Below, piece after piece: positions 11,134-19,395 of a stretch of 19,395 nucleotides of DNA; the first letter of the stretch is position 1, and the number at the start of each line of letters is the position of its first letter. Source of the stretch: Pseudomonadota bacterium. Its GTDB lineage: Bacteria > Pseudomonadota > Alphaproteobacteria > Acetobacterales > Acetobacteraceae. The stretch covers positions 1 through 19,395 of the forward strand of contig JAKAZX010000025.1 of the NCBI GenBank assembly GCA_021826485.1. Direction: 5' to 3'. Position numbers and translations under genes: made by a program. The notes under the pieces were generated by a model that was not told the DNA's origin, searched no databases, and saw only the letters and a program-made list of their open reading frames with translations.

Positions 11134-12350
11134 CCGAGACCGTGATCGCGCACGACGCCTCGGCCGTCACCACCAAGACGGTCGAGATCGACAGCCACGC
11201 GATCAATTTCGGCCCCCAGCATCCGGCCGCGCATGGCGTGCTGCGGCTGATCCTGGAAATGGACGGCGAGGTGGTGGAGCGCGCCGATCCGCATATCGGC
11301 CTGCTGCACCGCGGCACCGAGAAGCTGATCGAATACAAGAGCTACCTTCAGGCGAATCCGTATTTCGACCGGCTCGACTATGTCAGCCCGATGGCGCAGG
11401 AACACGCCTACGTCCTGGCGGTGGAACGGCTGGCAGGCATCGAAGTGCCGGAACGGGCGCTGTGGATTCGCACGCTGTTCGATGAGATCACGCGCGTCCT
11501 CAACCACCTGCTCAACGTGACCACCTATGCGCTCGACGTGGGCGCGATCACGCCGAGCCTGTGGGGCTTCGAGGAGCGCGAGAAGCTCATGGAGTTCTAC
11601 GAGGCTGCGTCCGGCGCGCGGCTGCATGCGAACTACTACCGCCCGGGCGGCGTCAATCGCGACCTGCCGGCCGGGCTTGCCGAGCGGATCGCCGAATGGG
11701 CCGAGACGTTCCCGAAATTCATTGATGAGATCGAGGAACTGCTCACCGGCAACCGCATCTGGAAGCAGCGCACCGTCGATATCGGCGTGATGAGCGCGGA
11801 ACAGGCGCTGGCCTGGGGATTTGCCGGCCCGTGTCTGCGCGCGAGCGGCGTGCCGTGGGACCTGCGGCGTTCGCAGCCCTATGCGATGTACGACCGCGTC
11901 ACCTTCCAGGTGCCGGTCGGACGGAACGGCGACTGCTACGACCGCTATCTCGTGCGGGTTGCCGAGATGCGCGAGAGCACCCGCATCATCAAGCAGTGCC
12001 TCGAACAGATGAAGCCGGGGCCGGTGAAGGTGCTGGACCACAAGTTCTCGCCGCCGTCGCGTGCCGAGATGAAGCGGTCGATGGAAGCGCTGATCCATCA
12101 CTTCAAGCTGTTCACCGAAGGGTTCCACGTGCCGCCGGGTGCGACCTATGCCGCCGTCGAGTCGCCCAAGGGCGAATTCGCGGTGTATCTGGTGGCGGAC
12201 GGCACCAACCGTCCCTATCGCTGCAAGATCCGGCCAACTGGATTTGCCCATTTGCAGGCGGTGGACGTGATGTCCAGGCGCCACATGCTGGCCGATGCCG
12301 TCGCGATCATCGGATCGCTCGACATCGTGTTCGGCGAGATCGACAGGTAG
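11130..12350 (+). CDS. nuoD: NADH-quinone oxidoreductase subunit D
   Basis: This 406-residue 49-kDa-type subunit is related to the large subunit of NiFe hydrogenases and forms the quinone site with NuoB. The quinone-loop histidines are H31 and H35 in FGPQHPAAHG, and the quinone-contacting tyrosine equivalent is Y84 in RLDYVSPM. These are numbered three lower than in Thermus Nqo4. The C-terminus ends with the conserved GSLDIVFGEIDR. The start is GTG 11130 in a GTGA overlap with nuoC, backed by a strong AAGGAGG (11117-11123) inside nuoC. The hydrogenase-type metal cysteines are absent, as expected for complex I. Confidence 0.97.
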   Translation: MTETVIAHDASAVTTKTVEIDSHAINFGPQHPAAHGVLRLILEMDGEVVERADPHIGLLHRGTEKLIEYKSYLQANPYFDRLDYVSPMAQEHAYVLAVERLAGIEVPERALWIRTLFDEITRVLNHLLNVTTYALDVGAITPSLWGFEEREKLMEFYEAASGARLHANYYRPGGVNRDLPAGLAERIAEWAETFPKFIDEIEELLTGNRIWKQRTVDIGVMSAEQALAWGFAGPCLRASGVPWDLRRSQPYAMYDRVTFQVPVGRNGDCYDRYLVRVAEMRESTRIIKQCLEQMKPGPVKVLDHKFSPPSRAEMKRSMEALIHHFKLFTEGFHVPPGATYAAVESPKGEFAVYLVADGTNRPYRCKIRPTGFAHLQAVDVMSRRHMLADAVAIIGSLDIVFGEIDR

Positions 12351-12353
12351 CGC

Positions 12354-12974
12354 ATGGCCGAGGAAATCGAGCAGCCGGTGCATTTCGCGTTCGACGCCGA
12401 GAGCGAGGCGGAGATCGCGACGCATCTGGCGAAATACCCGCCGGGCCGACAGGCGAGCGCGGTGATCCCGCTGCTGTATGTGGTGCAGGCGCAGATGAAG
12501 CGCAGCACCGGCAGCGCGTGGGTACCGCGCGTTGCCATGGACGCGGTGGCGGCACGGCTCGGGATGCCGCCGATCCGTGTCTACGAGGTCGCGACCTTCT
12601 ACCTGATGTTCAACACCCGCCCGATCGGCAAGTTCCACCTGCAGGTGTGCACGACGACGCCGTGCTGGCTGCGCGGTTCGGACGAGGTGACGGCAGCGTG
12701 CCGCAAGGCGACCGGGATCAAGGCATGGGGCGAGACCAGCGCCGACGGGATGTTCACCATGACCGAGGTCGAATGCGTCGGCGCCTGCGTGAACGCGCCG
12801 ATCCTGCAGGTGGACGACGATTTCTACGAGGACATGGACGCCGCCCGCACGGAGGCGCTGCTTGCCGCGCTGCGCCGCGGCGAGCGTCCGCCGGCCGGCT
12901 CCATGGCCGGGCGCCAGGGCTCGGCGCCCGAAGGCGGCCCGACGACGCTGCTCGAACCGACGGTGGCGGAGTGA
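12354..12974 (+). CDS. nuoE: NADH-quinone oxidoreductase subunit E
   Basis: This 24-kDa-type subunit of the NADH dehydrogenase module carries the 2Fe-2S cluster N1a. It has 206 residues with a thioredoxin-like fold. The four ligands are C99 and C104 (CTTTPC) and C141 and C145 (CVGAC). A tail of about 40 residues rich in Gly, Pro and Ala follows the conserved core, which is common in alphaproteobacteria. The ATG lies three bases after the nuoD stop. The last codons GCG-GAG-TGA provide the GGAG for nuoF. Confidence 0.97.
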   Translation: MAEEIEQPVHFAFDAESEAEIATHLAKYPPGRQASAVIPLLYVVQAQMKRSTGSAWVPRVAMDAVAARLGMPPIRVYEVATFYLMFNTRPIGKFHLQVCTTTPCWLRGSDEVTAACRKATGIKAWGETSADGMFTMTEVECVGACVNAPILQVDDDFYEDMDAARTEALLAALRRGERPPAGSMAGRQGSAPEGGPTTLLEPTVAE

Positions 12975-12978
12975 TCCG

Positions 12979-14283
12979 ATGCTGAGCGACCGCGACCGCA
13001 TCTTCACCAATCTCTATGGCCTGCACGACTGGGGGCTGGACGGCGCGCGCGCGCGCGGCGACTGGGACGGCACGGCGGCGATCCTGGCCCGCGGGCCGGA
13101 CGCGATCGTCGAGGAGATGAAGTCGTCCGGCCTGCGCGGCCGCGGCGGCGCCGGGTTCCCGACCGGCATGAAGTGGTCGTTCATGCCCAAGCAGGTCGGC
13201 GACCGGCCGCACTACCTCATCGTCAATGCCGACGAGAGCGAGCCGGGCACCTGCAAGGACCGGGACATCCTGCGCAACGACCCGCACAAGCTGGTGGAAG
13301 GCTGCCTGATCGCATCCTTCGCGATGCGCGCGCACGCCTGCTACATCTACATCCGCGGCGAATTCGCGGCCGAGGCGAAGCGGCTGCAGGCGGCGATCGA
13401 CCAGGCCTATGCGGCCGGGCTGATCGGCCGGAATGCCTGCGGATCTGGCTGGGATTTCGACCTCTATCTGCATCGCGGCGCCGGCGCCTATATCTGCGGC
13501 GAGGAAACTGCGCTGCTCGAAAGCCTCGAAGGCAAGAAGGGAATGCCGCGGCTGAAGCCGCCGTTCCCGGCGGCGGTCGGGCTGTACGGCTGCCCGAGCA
13601 CGGTGAACAATGTTGAGAGCATCGCCGTCGCACCGACCATCCTGCGGCGCGGCCCGGCGTGGTTCTCGGCACTCGGCCGGCCGAAAAACACCGGCACGAA
13701 GCTGTTCTGCATCTCCGGCCACGTGAACAAGCCCTGCAATGTCGAGGAGGAACTCGGCATCCCGCTGCGCGAACTGATCGACCGCTATGCCGGCGGCGTG
13801 CGCGGCGGGTGGGACAATCTGCTCGCGGTGATTCCCGGCGGTGCCTCGGTGCCGGTCATTCCGAAATCCGTCTGCGACACCGTCCTGATGGACTTCGACA
13901 GTTTGCGCGACGTGCGGAGCGGGCTGGGCACGGCGGCGGTGATCGTGATGGACCGGTCCACCGATATCATCCGGGCGATCGCGCGGCTTTCCCAGTTCTA
14001 CAAGCACGAAAGCTGCGGGCAGTGCACGCCCTGCCGGGAAGGCACCGGCTGGATGATGCGGGTGATGAACCGCATGGTGCAGGGCCGCGCCGAGCCGGAG
14101 GAGATCGACACGCTGGAGCAGGTGACGCGGCAGGTGGAGGGACACACGATCTGCGCCCTCGGCGATGCCGCGGCGTGGCCGATCCAAGGCTTGATCCGGC
14201 ATTTCCGACCGGTCATCGAGGACCGTATCGCCCAGTACAAGGCCGGCCGCGCCGCGCGTCCGCTGCCGCTTGCCGCGGAGTAG
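12979..14283 (+). CDS. nuoF: NADH-quinone oxidoreductase subunit F (NADH- and FMN-binding)
   Basis: This 434-residue 51-kDa-type subunit is where NADH is oxidised. It binds NADH, FMN and 4Fe-4S cluster N3. The glycine-rich FMN/NADH loop is GLRGRGGAGFPTG near 52-64. The second nucleotide motif GAGAYICGEETALLES lies near 167-182. The N3 ligands are C346, C349 and C352 (ESCGQCTPCREG) plus C392 (TICALGD). I chose ATG 12979 rather than upstream starts because GGAG (12968-12971) is in place and the N-terminus MLSDRDRIFTNLYG matches the family. It lies four bases after nuoE. Confidence 0.98.
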   Translation: MLSDRDRIFTNLYGLHDWGLDGARARGDWDGTAAILARGPDAIVEEMKSSGLRGRGGAGFPTGMKWSFMPKQVGDRPHYLIVNADESEPGTCKDRDILRNDPHKLVEGCLIASFAMRAHACYIYIRGEFAAEAKRLQAAIDQAYAAGLIGRNACGSGWDFDLYLHRGAGAYICGEETALLESLEGKKGMPRLKPPFPAAVGLYGCPSTVNNVESIAVAPTILRRGPAWFSALGRPKNTGTKLFCISGHVNKPCNVEEELGIPLRELIDRYAGGVRGGWDNLLAVIPGGASVPVIPKSVCDTVLMDFDSLRDVRSGLGTAAVIVMDRSTDIIRAIARLSQFYKHESCGQCTPCREGTGWMMRVMNRMVQGRAEPEEIDTLEQVTRQVEGHTICALGDAAAWPIQGLIRHFRPVIEDRIAQYKAGRAARPLPLAAE

Positions 14284-14287
14284 TCCG

Positions 14288-16342
14288 ATGCCGAAAGTGA
14301 CAGTGGACGGCATCACCGTCGAGGTTCCTGCCGGATCGAACGTGCTGCAGGCCTGCGAACTGGCCGGCAAGGAGATTCCGCGCTTCTGCTACCACGAGCG
14401 CCTGTCGGTCGCCGGCAACTGCCGCATGTGCCTCGTCGAGATCGAGAAGGCGCCGCCGAAGCCGATCTCCTCCTGCTCCTATCCGGTGGCCGACGGCATG
14501 GTGGTGCACACCGACAGCCCGATGGTGCGCGCGGCGCGGCGCGGCGTGATGGAATTCTTGCTGATCAACCATCCGCTGGACTGCCCGATCTGCGACCAGG
14601 GCGGCGAATGCGATCTGCAGGACCAGGCGGTCGGCTACGGCATGGACCACACGCGCTACGGCGAGAACAAGCGCGCGGTGAAGGACAAGTATCTCGGCCC
14701 GCTGGTCAAGACGGTGATGACGCGGTGCATCCATTGCACGCGCTGCATCCGCTTCGCCGCCGAGGTTGCCGGCACGCCCGAGCTTGGCGCCACCGCGCGC
14801 GGCGAGAGCATGGAGGTCGGCACCTATATCGAGCACGCGCTGACCAGCGAACTGTCCGGCAACCTGATCGACATCTGCCCGGTCGGGGCGCTGACCTCCA
14901 AACCCTATGCGTTCGTCGCGCGGCCGTGGGAGCTGCGCAAGACCGACAGCATCGATGTGCTGGACGCGACTGGCGCGAACATCCGTATCGATGCGCGCGG
15001 GCCGGAAGTGCTGCGCATCCTGCCGCGGGTCAATGACGACGTGAACGAGGAGTGGCTGGGCGACAAGTCCCGCTTCGCGATCGACGGGCTGCGGCGCAAG
15101 CGGCTCGATTCCTGCTGGGTGCGGCGCGACAGCAAACTGCATCGCGCGAGCTGGGCGGAGGCGTTCGATGCCATCGCCGCGCGGATCGACGGCGTGCACG
15201 GCGACCGCATCGGCGCCGTCGCCGGCGACCTGTGCGATGCGGAGAGCATGCTGGCGCTGCGCGACCTGATGGCGACGCTCGGTTCGCAGAATCTCGACTG
15301 CCGGCAGGACGGTGCCGCGCTGGATGCTTCGCGGCGGGACTTCTACCTGTTCAACACCACGATCGCCGGCATCGAGGAAGCGGATGCGATCCTGCTGGTG
15401 GGCACCAATCCCCGCCACGAGGCGCCGCTGATCAATGCGCGCATCCGCAAGCGGTGGCTGGCGACCGGCGCGCATATGCCGATCCTCGGCATCGGGCCCG
15501 AGGTGCCGCTCACCTATGACGTCCGCTGGCTCGGCAACACGCCGCGCCTGCTGAACGATCTGGGGGACGCGGCCGGTCTGCTGCGGGACGCGAAGCGGCC
15601 GATGCTGGTGCTGGGGCAGGGGGCGCTGCGGCGGCCGGATGGTGCGGCGATCCTGGCGGCGGCATGGCGCGTGGCGACGGATCACGGCATGCTGACCGGC
15701 GACTGGCACGGGTTCAACGTCCTGCACACCGCCGCGGCGCGGGTCGGCGGAATGGATCTCGGCTTCCTTCCCGGGCCGCGCGGCAAGCCGCTCGCCGGCA
15801 TGCTGGACGGCGGCGTGGAGGTGTTGTGGCTGCTCGGCGCCGATGAAATCGCGCCGGAGCGGATCGGGCGGAACACCTTCGTGATCTACCAGGGCCATCA
15901 CGGCGACCGCGGTGCGGCGCGCGCCGACGTGATCCTGCCGGGTGCGGCCTATACCGAGAAGAACGGCACCTACGTCAACACCGAAGGCCGCGTGCAGCGC
16001 GGGTTCTTCGCCACCTATCCGCCCGGGCAGGCGCGCGAGGACTGGAAGATCCTGCGCGCGTTCAGCGACCGGATCGGCCGCCGGCTGCCCTATGACACGA
16101 TCGAGGCGCTGCGCGCGCGGCTGGAACAGATCAACCCGGTGTTTGCACGGCTTGACGCCTCCCCGCGCTTCGGCATTTCCGATCCGGCCGGGCCGGCGGG
16201 CGATCCGGCCGCCGTCGGCGATGCGGCGTTTGCGCTGCCGATCGAAAGCTACTACCAGACCGATCCGATCAGCCGCGCGTCTCCGACGATGGCGGAATGC
16301 ACCACGACCTACCGGCCCGTCGCGGCCGTAGCGGCGGAGTAG
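14288..16342 (+). CDS. nuoG: NADH-quinone oxidoreductase subunit G
   Basis: This 684-residue 75-kDa-type subunit is the iron-sulfur wire of the NADH module. The 2Fe-2S cluster N1b is bound by C34, C45, C48 and C63. Cluster N5 uses H95, C99, C102 and C108 (HPLDCPICDQGGEC). Cluster N4 uses C147, C150, C153 and C197. The rest is a degenerate molybdopterin-oxidoreductase domain without a cofactor site. The extra cysteines that bind cluster N7 in Escherichia coli and Thermus are missing after residue 200, as in mitochondrial complex I. The ATG lies four bases after nuoF, with GGAG formed by the last codon of nuoF. Confidence 0.98.
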   Translation: MPKVTVDGITVEVPAGSNVLQACELAGKEIPRFCYHERLSVAGNCRMCLVEIEKAPPKPISSCSYPVADGMVVHTDSPMVRAARRGVMEFLLINHPLDCPICDQGGECDLQDQAVGYGMDHTRYGENKRAVKDKYLGPLVKTVMTRCIHCTRCIRFAAEVAGTPELGATARGESMEVGTYIEHALTSELSGNLIDICPVGALTSKPYAFVARPWELRKTDSIDVLDATGANIRIDARGPEVLRILPRVNDDVNEEWLGDKSRFAIDGLRRKRLDSCWVRRDSKLHRASWAEAFDAIAARIDGVHGDRIGAVAGDLCDAESMLALRDLMATLGSQNLDCRQDGAALDASRRDFYLFNTTIAGIEEADAILLVGTNPRHEAPLINARIRKRWLATGAHMPILGIGPEVPLTYDVRWLGNTPRLLNDLGDAAGLLRDAKRPMLVLGQGALRRPDGAAILAAAWRVATDHGMLTGDWHGFNVLHTAAARVGGMDLGFLPGPRGKPLAGMLDGGVEVLWLLGADEIAPERIGRNTFVIYQGHHGDRGAARADVILPGAAYTEKNGTYVNTEGRVQRGFFATYPPGQAREDWKILRAFSDRIGRRLPYDTIEALRARLEQINPVFARLDASPRFGISDPAGPAGDPAAVGDAAFALPIESYYQTDPISRASPTMAECTTTYRPVAAVAAE

Positions 16343-16345
16343 ACG

Positions 16346-17362
16346 ATGGCTGGATTCTTCGCCACTCCGCTCGGCATCACCGTGCTGACAGTGCTGGAGG
16401 CGCTGGCGATCATCGTCCCGGTGCTGGTGATGATGGCCTATCTGACGCTTGCGGAGCGCAAGGTGCTGGCGGCGATGCAGTTGCGGCGCGGGCCGAACGT
16501 GGTCGGCCCGTTCGGTCTGTTCCAGCCGTTCGCCGACGCCATCAAGATGGTGTTCAAGGAAACCATCATCCCGACCGGCGCCAACCGCGTGTTGTTCCTG
16601 ATGGCGCCGATGCTGACCTTCGGGCTGGCTGTCATCGCCTGGGCGGTGATCCCGGTGAACGACGGCTGGGCGATCGCCGACATCAATGTCGGCGTGCTGT
16701 ATCTGTTCGCAATCTCCTCGCTCGGCGTCTACGGCATCATCATCGCCGGCTGGGCCAGCAATTCGAAATACGCCTTTCTCGGCGCGCTGCGCAGCGCGGC
16801 GCAGATGGTGTCGTACGAGGTCTCGATCGGATTCGTCATGGTCAGCGTGCTGCTGTGCGTCGGCAGCCTCAACCTGAACGACATCGTGCTGGCGCAGCGG
16901 CATGTCTGGTTCTGCATCCCGCTGCTGCCGATGTTCGTGGTGTTCTTCATCTCGGGCCTGGCGGAAACCAATCGTTCCCCGTTCGACTTGCCGGAAGGCG
17001 AGAGCGAGATCGTCGCCGGCTTCTTCGTCGAGTACAGCGCGATGGCGTTCGCGCTGTTCTTCCTCGGCGAATACACGAACATGATCCTGATGAGCGGGAT
17101 GACCACGATCCTGTTTCTCGGCGGCTGGCTGGCGCCGTTCGGCGTCGCGCCGTTCATCTGGCTGCCGGGGCCGATCTGGTTCATCCTGAAGGTCTGTTTC
17201 TGCCTGTTCGTGTTCATCTGGGTGCGCGCGACCTTCCCGCGCTACCGCTACGACCAGCTCATGCGGCTGGGCTGGAAGGTGTTCCTGCCGCTGTCGCTGC
17301 TGTGGCTCATCATAACCGCCGGCGCGCTGATGCTGTTCGGCTGGCTGCCGCAAGGAGCGTGA
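16346..17362 (+). CDS. nuoH: NADH-quinone oxidoreductase subunit H
   Basis: This 338-residue membrane subunit (ND1 homologue) anchors the peripheral arm and forms the entrance of the quinone chamber. About eight hydrophobic helices are visible. Conserved loops include AERKVLAAMQLRRGPN near 36-51, a segment ending in MVSYE near 155-159, and the acidic AETNRSPFDLPEGESE near 206-221, which is thought to link quinone chemistry to proton pumping. VRATFPRYRYDQLM comes near the end. The start lies three bases after nuoG, with GGAG from the preceding stop region. Confidence 0.98.
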   Translation: MAGFFATPLGITVLTVLEALAIIVPVLVMMAYLTLAERKVLAAMQLRRGPNVVGPFGLFQPFADAIKMVFKETIIPTGANRVLFLMAPMLTFGLAVIAWAVIPVNDGWAIADINVGVLYLFAISSLGVYGIIIAGWASNSKYAFLGALRSAAQMVSYEVSIGFVMVSVLLCVGSLNLNDIVLAQRHVWFCIPLLPMFVVFFISGLAETNRSPFDLPEGESEIVAGFFVEYSAMAFALFFLGEYTNMILMSGMTTILFLGGWLAPFGVAPFIWLPGPIWFILKVCFCLFVFIWVRATFPRYRYDQLMRLGWKVFLPLSLLWLIITAGALMLFGWLPQGA

Positions 17363-17365
17363 CGC

Positions 17366-17854
17366 ATGGCCCTGCTCGATCGCACCGCCCGCAGCCTGCT
17401 GCTGACCGAACTGCTCGCCGGCATGGGGCTGACGCTGCGCTATTTCTTCCGCCGCAAAGTGACCATCAACTACCCCTATGAGAAGGGTCCGCTGAGCCCC
17501 CGTTTCCGCGGTGAGCATGCGCTGCGCCGCTACCCGAACGGGGAGGAGCGGTGCATCGCATGCAAGCTGTGCGAAGCGATCTGCCCGGCGCTGGCCATCA
17601 CCATCGAGGCAGAGCCGCGCGAAGACGGGTCCCGCCGGACCACGCGCTATGACATCGACATGACCAAGTGCATCTACTGCGGCCTGTGCGAAGAGGCCTG
17701 CCCGGTCGATGCCATCGTCGAGGGACCGAATTTCGAGTTCGCGACCGAAACGCGGGAGGAGCTGCTGTACGACAAGGCGAAGCTGCTGGCCAACGGCGAC
17801 CGGTGGGAGCCGGAGCTGGCGCGGCGGCTGGAACTGGATTCGCCGTACCGGTAA
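17366..17854 (+). CDS. nuoI: NADH-quinone oxidoreductase subunit I
   Basis: This 162-residue TYKY-type ferredoxin subunit relays electrons from NuoG to NuoB through two 4Fe-4S clusters, N6a and N6b. The motifs are C63-x2-C66-x2-C69-x3-C73-P and C102-x2-C105-x2-C108-x3-C112-P. In such folds, the fourth ligand of each cluster comes from the other motif. An amphipathic N-terminal segment (about 8-28) would lie on the membrane. AAGGAG inside the end of nuoH precedes the ATG, and the gap is three bases. It is the only gene in the window ending in TAA. Confidence 0.98.
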   Translation: MALLDRTARSLLLTELLAGMGLTLRYFFRRKVTINYPYEKGPLSPRFRGEHALRRYPNGEERCIACKLCEAICPALAITIEAEPREDGSRRTTRYDIDMTKCIYCGLCEEACPVDAIVEGPNFEFATETREELLYDKAKLLANGDRWEPELARRLELDSPYR

Positions 17855-17864
17855 GGGTCCCCAG

Positions 17865-18563
17865 ATGATCGCCGCCATCACCTTCTACATCCTTGCCGCC
17901 ATCCTGCTTTTTTCCGCGGCAATGGTGGTCAGCGCCCGCAATCCGGTGCATTCCGTGCTGTTCCTGATCCTCGCCTTCTTCAACGCGGCGGGTCTGTTCC
18001 TGCTGGCGGGTGCGGAGTTTCTGGCGATGATCCTGGTCATCGTCTATGTCGGCGCGGTCGCCGTGCTGTTCCTGTTCGTCGTGATGATGCTGGACATCGA
18101 CTTCGCCGGGCTGCGATCCGGGTTCCAGCGCTATCTGCCGGTCGGGCTGGCGGTCGGCGTCGTGCTGCTGGTGGAGCTGGGCATCGTGCTGGGCGGCTGG
18201 CGGCTGGCACCGCAGGCATCGGCCCTGCGCTACGCACCGACGGCACCGGCGATGCAGAACACCGCGCAGCTCGGCAATCTGCTCTATACCGACTACATCT
18301 TCCTGTTCCAGACGGCGGGGCTGGTGCTGCTGGTGGCGATGATCGGCGCAATCGTGCTGACGCTGCGCGGGCGCCAGGGGTCGCGGCGGCAGAACATCCT
18401 GGTGCAGACGGCGCGCACCCCGCGCGAGACGCTGGAACTGATCGACGCACCGCTTGGCGCCGGCATCGGCAGCCTCGGCATTCGCCGCCCGATCGTCGCC
18501 GAGCCGGACGAGGCATCGCCGGATGAGGCTGCCGCCGTTCCCCTGCATCATGAAGGGCACTGA
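17865..18563 (+). CDS. nuoJ: NADH-quinone oxidoreductase subunit J
   Basis: This 232-residue membrane subunit (ND6 homologue) takes part in coupling between quinone reduction and the antiporter-like subunits. Five hydrophobic helices are visible, including the conserved third one, ILVIVYVGAVAVLFLFVVMM. The ATG at 17865 follows AAGGG at a somewhat long spacing, 10 bases after nuoI. A soluble tail after about residue 175 is longer than in Escherichia coli, acidic near its end, and poorly conserved. Confidence 0.96.
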   Translation: MIAAITFYILAAILLFSAAMVVSARNPVHSVLFLILAFFNAAGLFLLAGAEFLAMILVIVYVGAVAVLFLFVVMMLDIDFAGLRSGFQRYLPVGLAVGVVLLVELGIVLGGWRLAPQASALRYAPTAPAMQNTAQLGNLLYTDYIFLFQTAGLVLLVAMIGAIVLTLRGRQGSRRQNILVQTARTPRETLELIDAPLGAGIGSLGIRRPIVAEPDEASPDEAAAVPLHHEGH

Positions 18564-18566
18564 ACG

Positions 18567-18878
18567 ATGCTGCCGGTCGGGATCACGCATTACCTCGTCG
18601 TCGCGGCCATGCTGCTGGTGCTTGGCGTGTTCGGTATCTTCCTCAACCGCAAGAACGTCATCATCATGCTGATGTCGATTGAGCTGATCCTGCTCGCGGC
18701 GAACATCAATCTGGTCGCCTTCTCGGCGATGCTGCAGGACATGGTCGGGCAGGTGTTCGTGATGTTCACCCTGACCGTCGCGGCGGCGGAGGCCGCGATC
18801 GGGCTGGCCATCGTGGTGATCTATTTCCGCAATCGCGGCTCGATCCAGGTCGAGGACGTGAACCTGATGAAGGGCTGA
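18567..18878 (+). CDS. nuoK: NADH-quinone oxidoreductase subunit K
   Basis: This 103-residue membrane subunit (ND4L homologue) has three helices. The two buried glutamates needed for proton transfer are present: E39 in MLMSIELILLAAN and E75 in TVAAAEAAIGLAI, matching E36 and E72 of Escherichia coli NuoK. The ATG lies three bases after nuoJ, and the length is typical. Confidence 0.97.
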   Translation: MLPVGITHYLVVAAMLLVLGVFGIFLNRKNVIIMLMSIELILLAANINLVAFSAMLQDMVGQVFVMFTLTVAAAEAAIGLAIVVIYFRNRGSIQVEDVNLMKG

Positions 18879-18884
18879 CGCAGG

Positions 18885-19395
18885 ATGCTCTACGCCGTCG
18901 CGATCTTCGCGCCCCTGTTCGGCTCCGCCGTTGCCGGGCTGTTCGGCAAGGCAATCGGCGACCGTGCGGCGCAGGCCGTCACCATCATCTGCATGGTGCT
19001 GGCCTCGGTCTGCGGTGTCGCCGCCTTCGTGCAGCTTGTCTATGTCGGCGCCCCCACCGGCGTCGTGCCGATCGGCAACTGGATCTCCGCCGGGTCGTTC
19101 CATGCCGAATGGGCGTTGCGCTACGACACGCTGTCCGCGGTCATGGTGGCGATGGTGACAACGGTCGCGACGCTGATCCACATCTACAGCGTCGGCTACA
19201 TGGCGCATGACGAGAACCATACGATCTGGCGGTTCTTCAGCTATCTCAGCCTGTTCAGCTTCGCCATGCTGATGCTGGTCTCTGCCGACAACCTGCTGCA
19301 ACTGTTCTTCGGGTGGGAGGGGGTCGGCCTCGCGTCCTATCTGCTGATCGGCTATTGGTATTACCGGCCGAGCTCTGTTGCGGCGGCGATGAAGG
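18885..19395 (+). CDS. nuoL: NADH-quinone oxidoreductase subunit L (5' part, cut by window end)
   Basis: These are the first 170 residues of the ND5-type, antiporter-like subunit that pumps protons at the far end of the membrane arm. The frame is open to the window edge, and a full NuoL would need over 600 residues. Typical features are the N-terminal helices, RYDTLSAVMVAMVT, IHIYSVGYMAHD, and LLQLFFGWEGVGLASYLLIG. The key glutamate is E145, equivalent to E144 in Escherichia coli. The ATG lies six bases after the nuoK stop, with CAGG as a weak ribosome-binding site. nuoM and nuoN are expected downstream. Confidence 0.97.
   Translation, partial: MLYAVAIFAPLFGSAVAGLFGKAIGDRAAQAVTIICMVLASVCGVAAFVQLVYVGAPTGVVPIGNWISAGSFHAEWALRYDTLSAVMVAMVTTVATLIHIYSVGYMAHDENHTIWRFFSYLSLFSFAMLMLVSADNLLQLFFGWEGVGLASYLLIGYWYYRPSSVAAAMK

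Noticed and set aside
14213..17881. A 1222-codon open frame on the - strand opposite nuoG, nuoH and nuoI
   Set aside because: This is the same GC-driven artefact. It crosses three well-supported genes, shows no recognisable domain and has no promoter or ribosome-binding site.

Overview
This 19.4 kb window reads as chromosomal core sequence from a high-GC alphaproteobacterium. The order tRNA-Leu, tig, clpP, clpX, lon, hup, tRNA genes and a mitochondrial-like 14-gene-type nuo operon, with separate nuoC and nuoD, fits Rhodospirillales. Protein wording such as the HU and trigger-factor signatures makes an Acetobacteraceae-like organism my best guess, inferred from memory of families and not from a search. 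All genes are on the + strand. Long open frames on the - strand are by-products of the GC-rich third codon position.

Layout. 1-2277: a PAP2-type membrane phosphatase and an MFS transporter of the anion:cation symporter type. 2315-8717: the proteostasis block, made of tRNA-Leu(UAG), trigger factor (tig), the ClpP peptidase, its unfoldase ClpX, and the Lon protease. 8734-9426: a strong hairpin terminator, an HU-type nucleoid protein with its own promoter, then tRNA-Val(UAC) and tRNA-Asp(GUC). 9551-19395: nuoA-B-C-D-E-F-G-H-I-J-K-L, encoding respiratory complex I (NADH:quinone oxidoreductase). It is tightly packed, with gaps of a few bases or overlaps, and nuoL runs off the end of the window.

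How the genes work together. Trigger factor receives nascent chains at the ribosome, while ClpXP and Lon remove damaged or tagged proteins. Candidate heat-shock (RpoH-like) promoters with the same 18-base spacing precede clpP and lon. The nuo genes make the NADH-oxidising module (E, F, G), the quinone-reducing connecting module (B, C, D, I) and the proton-pumping membrane arm (A, H, J, K, L).

The most unusual feature is in tig. An in-frame TAG at 3491-3493 interrupts an otherwise intact reading frame at a position where the family is expected to carry tyrosine. It would remove about 116 C-terminal residues of the chaperone domain. Five neighbouring genes end in TAG, so amber is a genuine stop here. 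The interruption is therefore a real nonsense mutation, a sequencing error, or much less likely a readthrough site. I see no novel defence system, mobile element, CRISPR array or biosynthetic cluster in this window.
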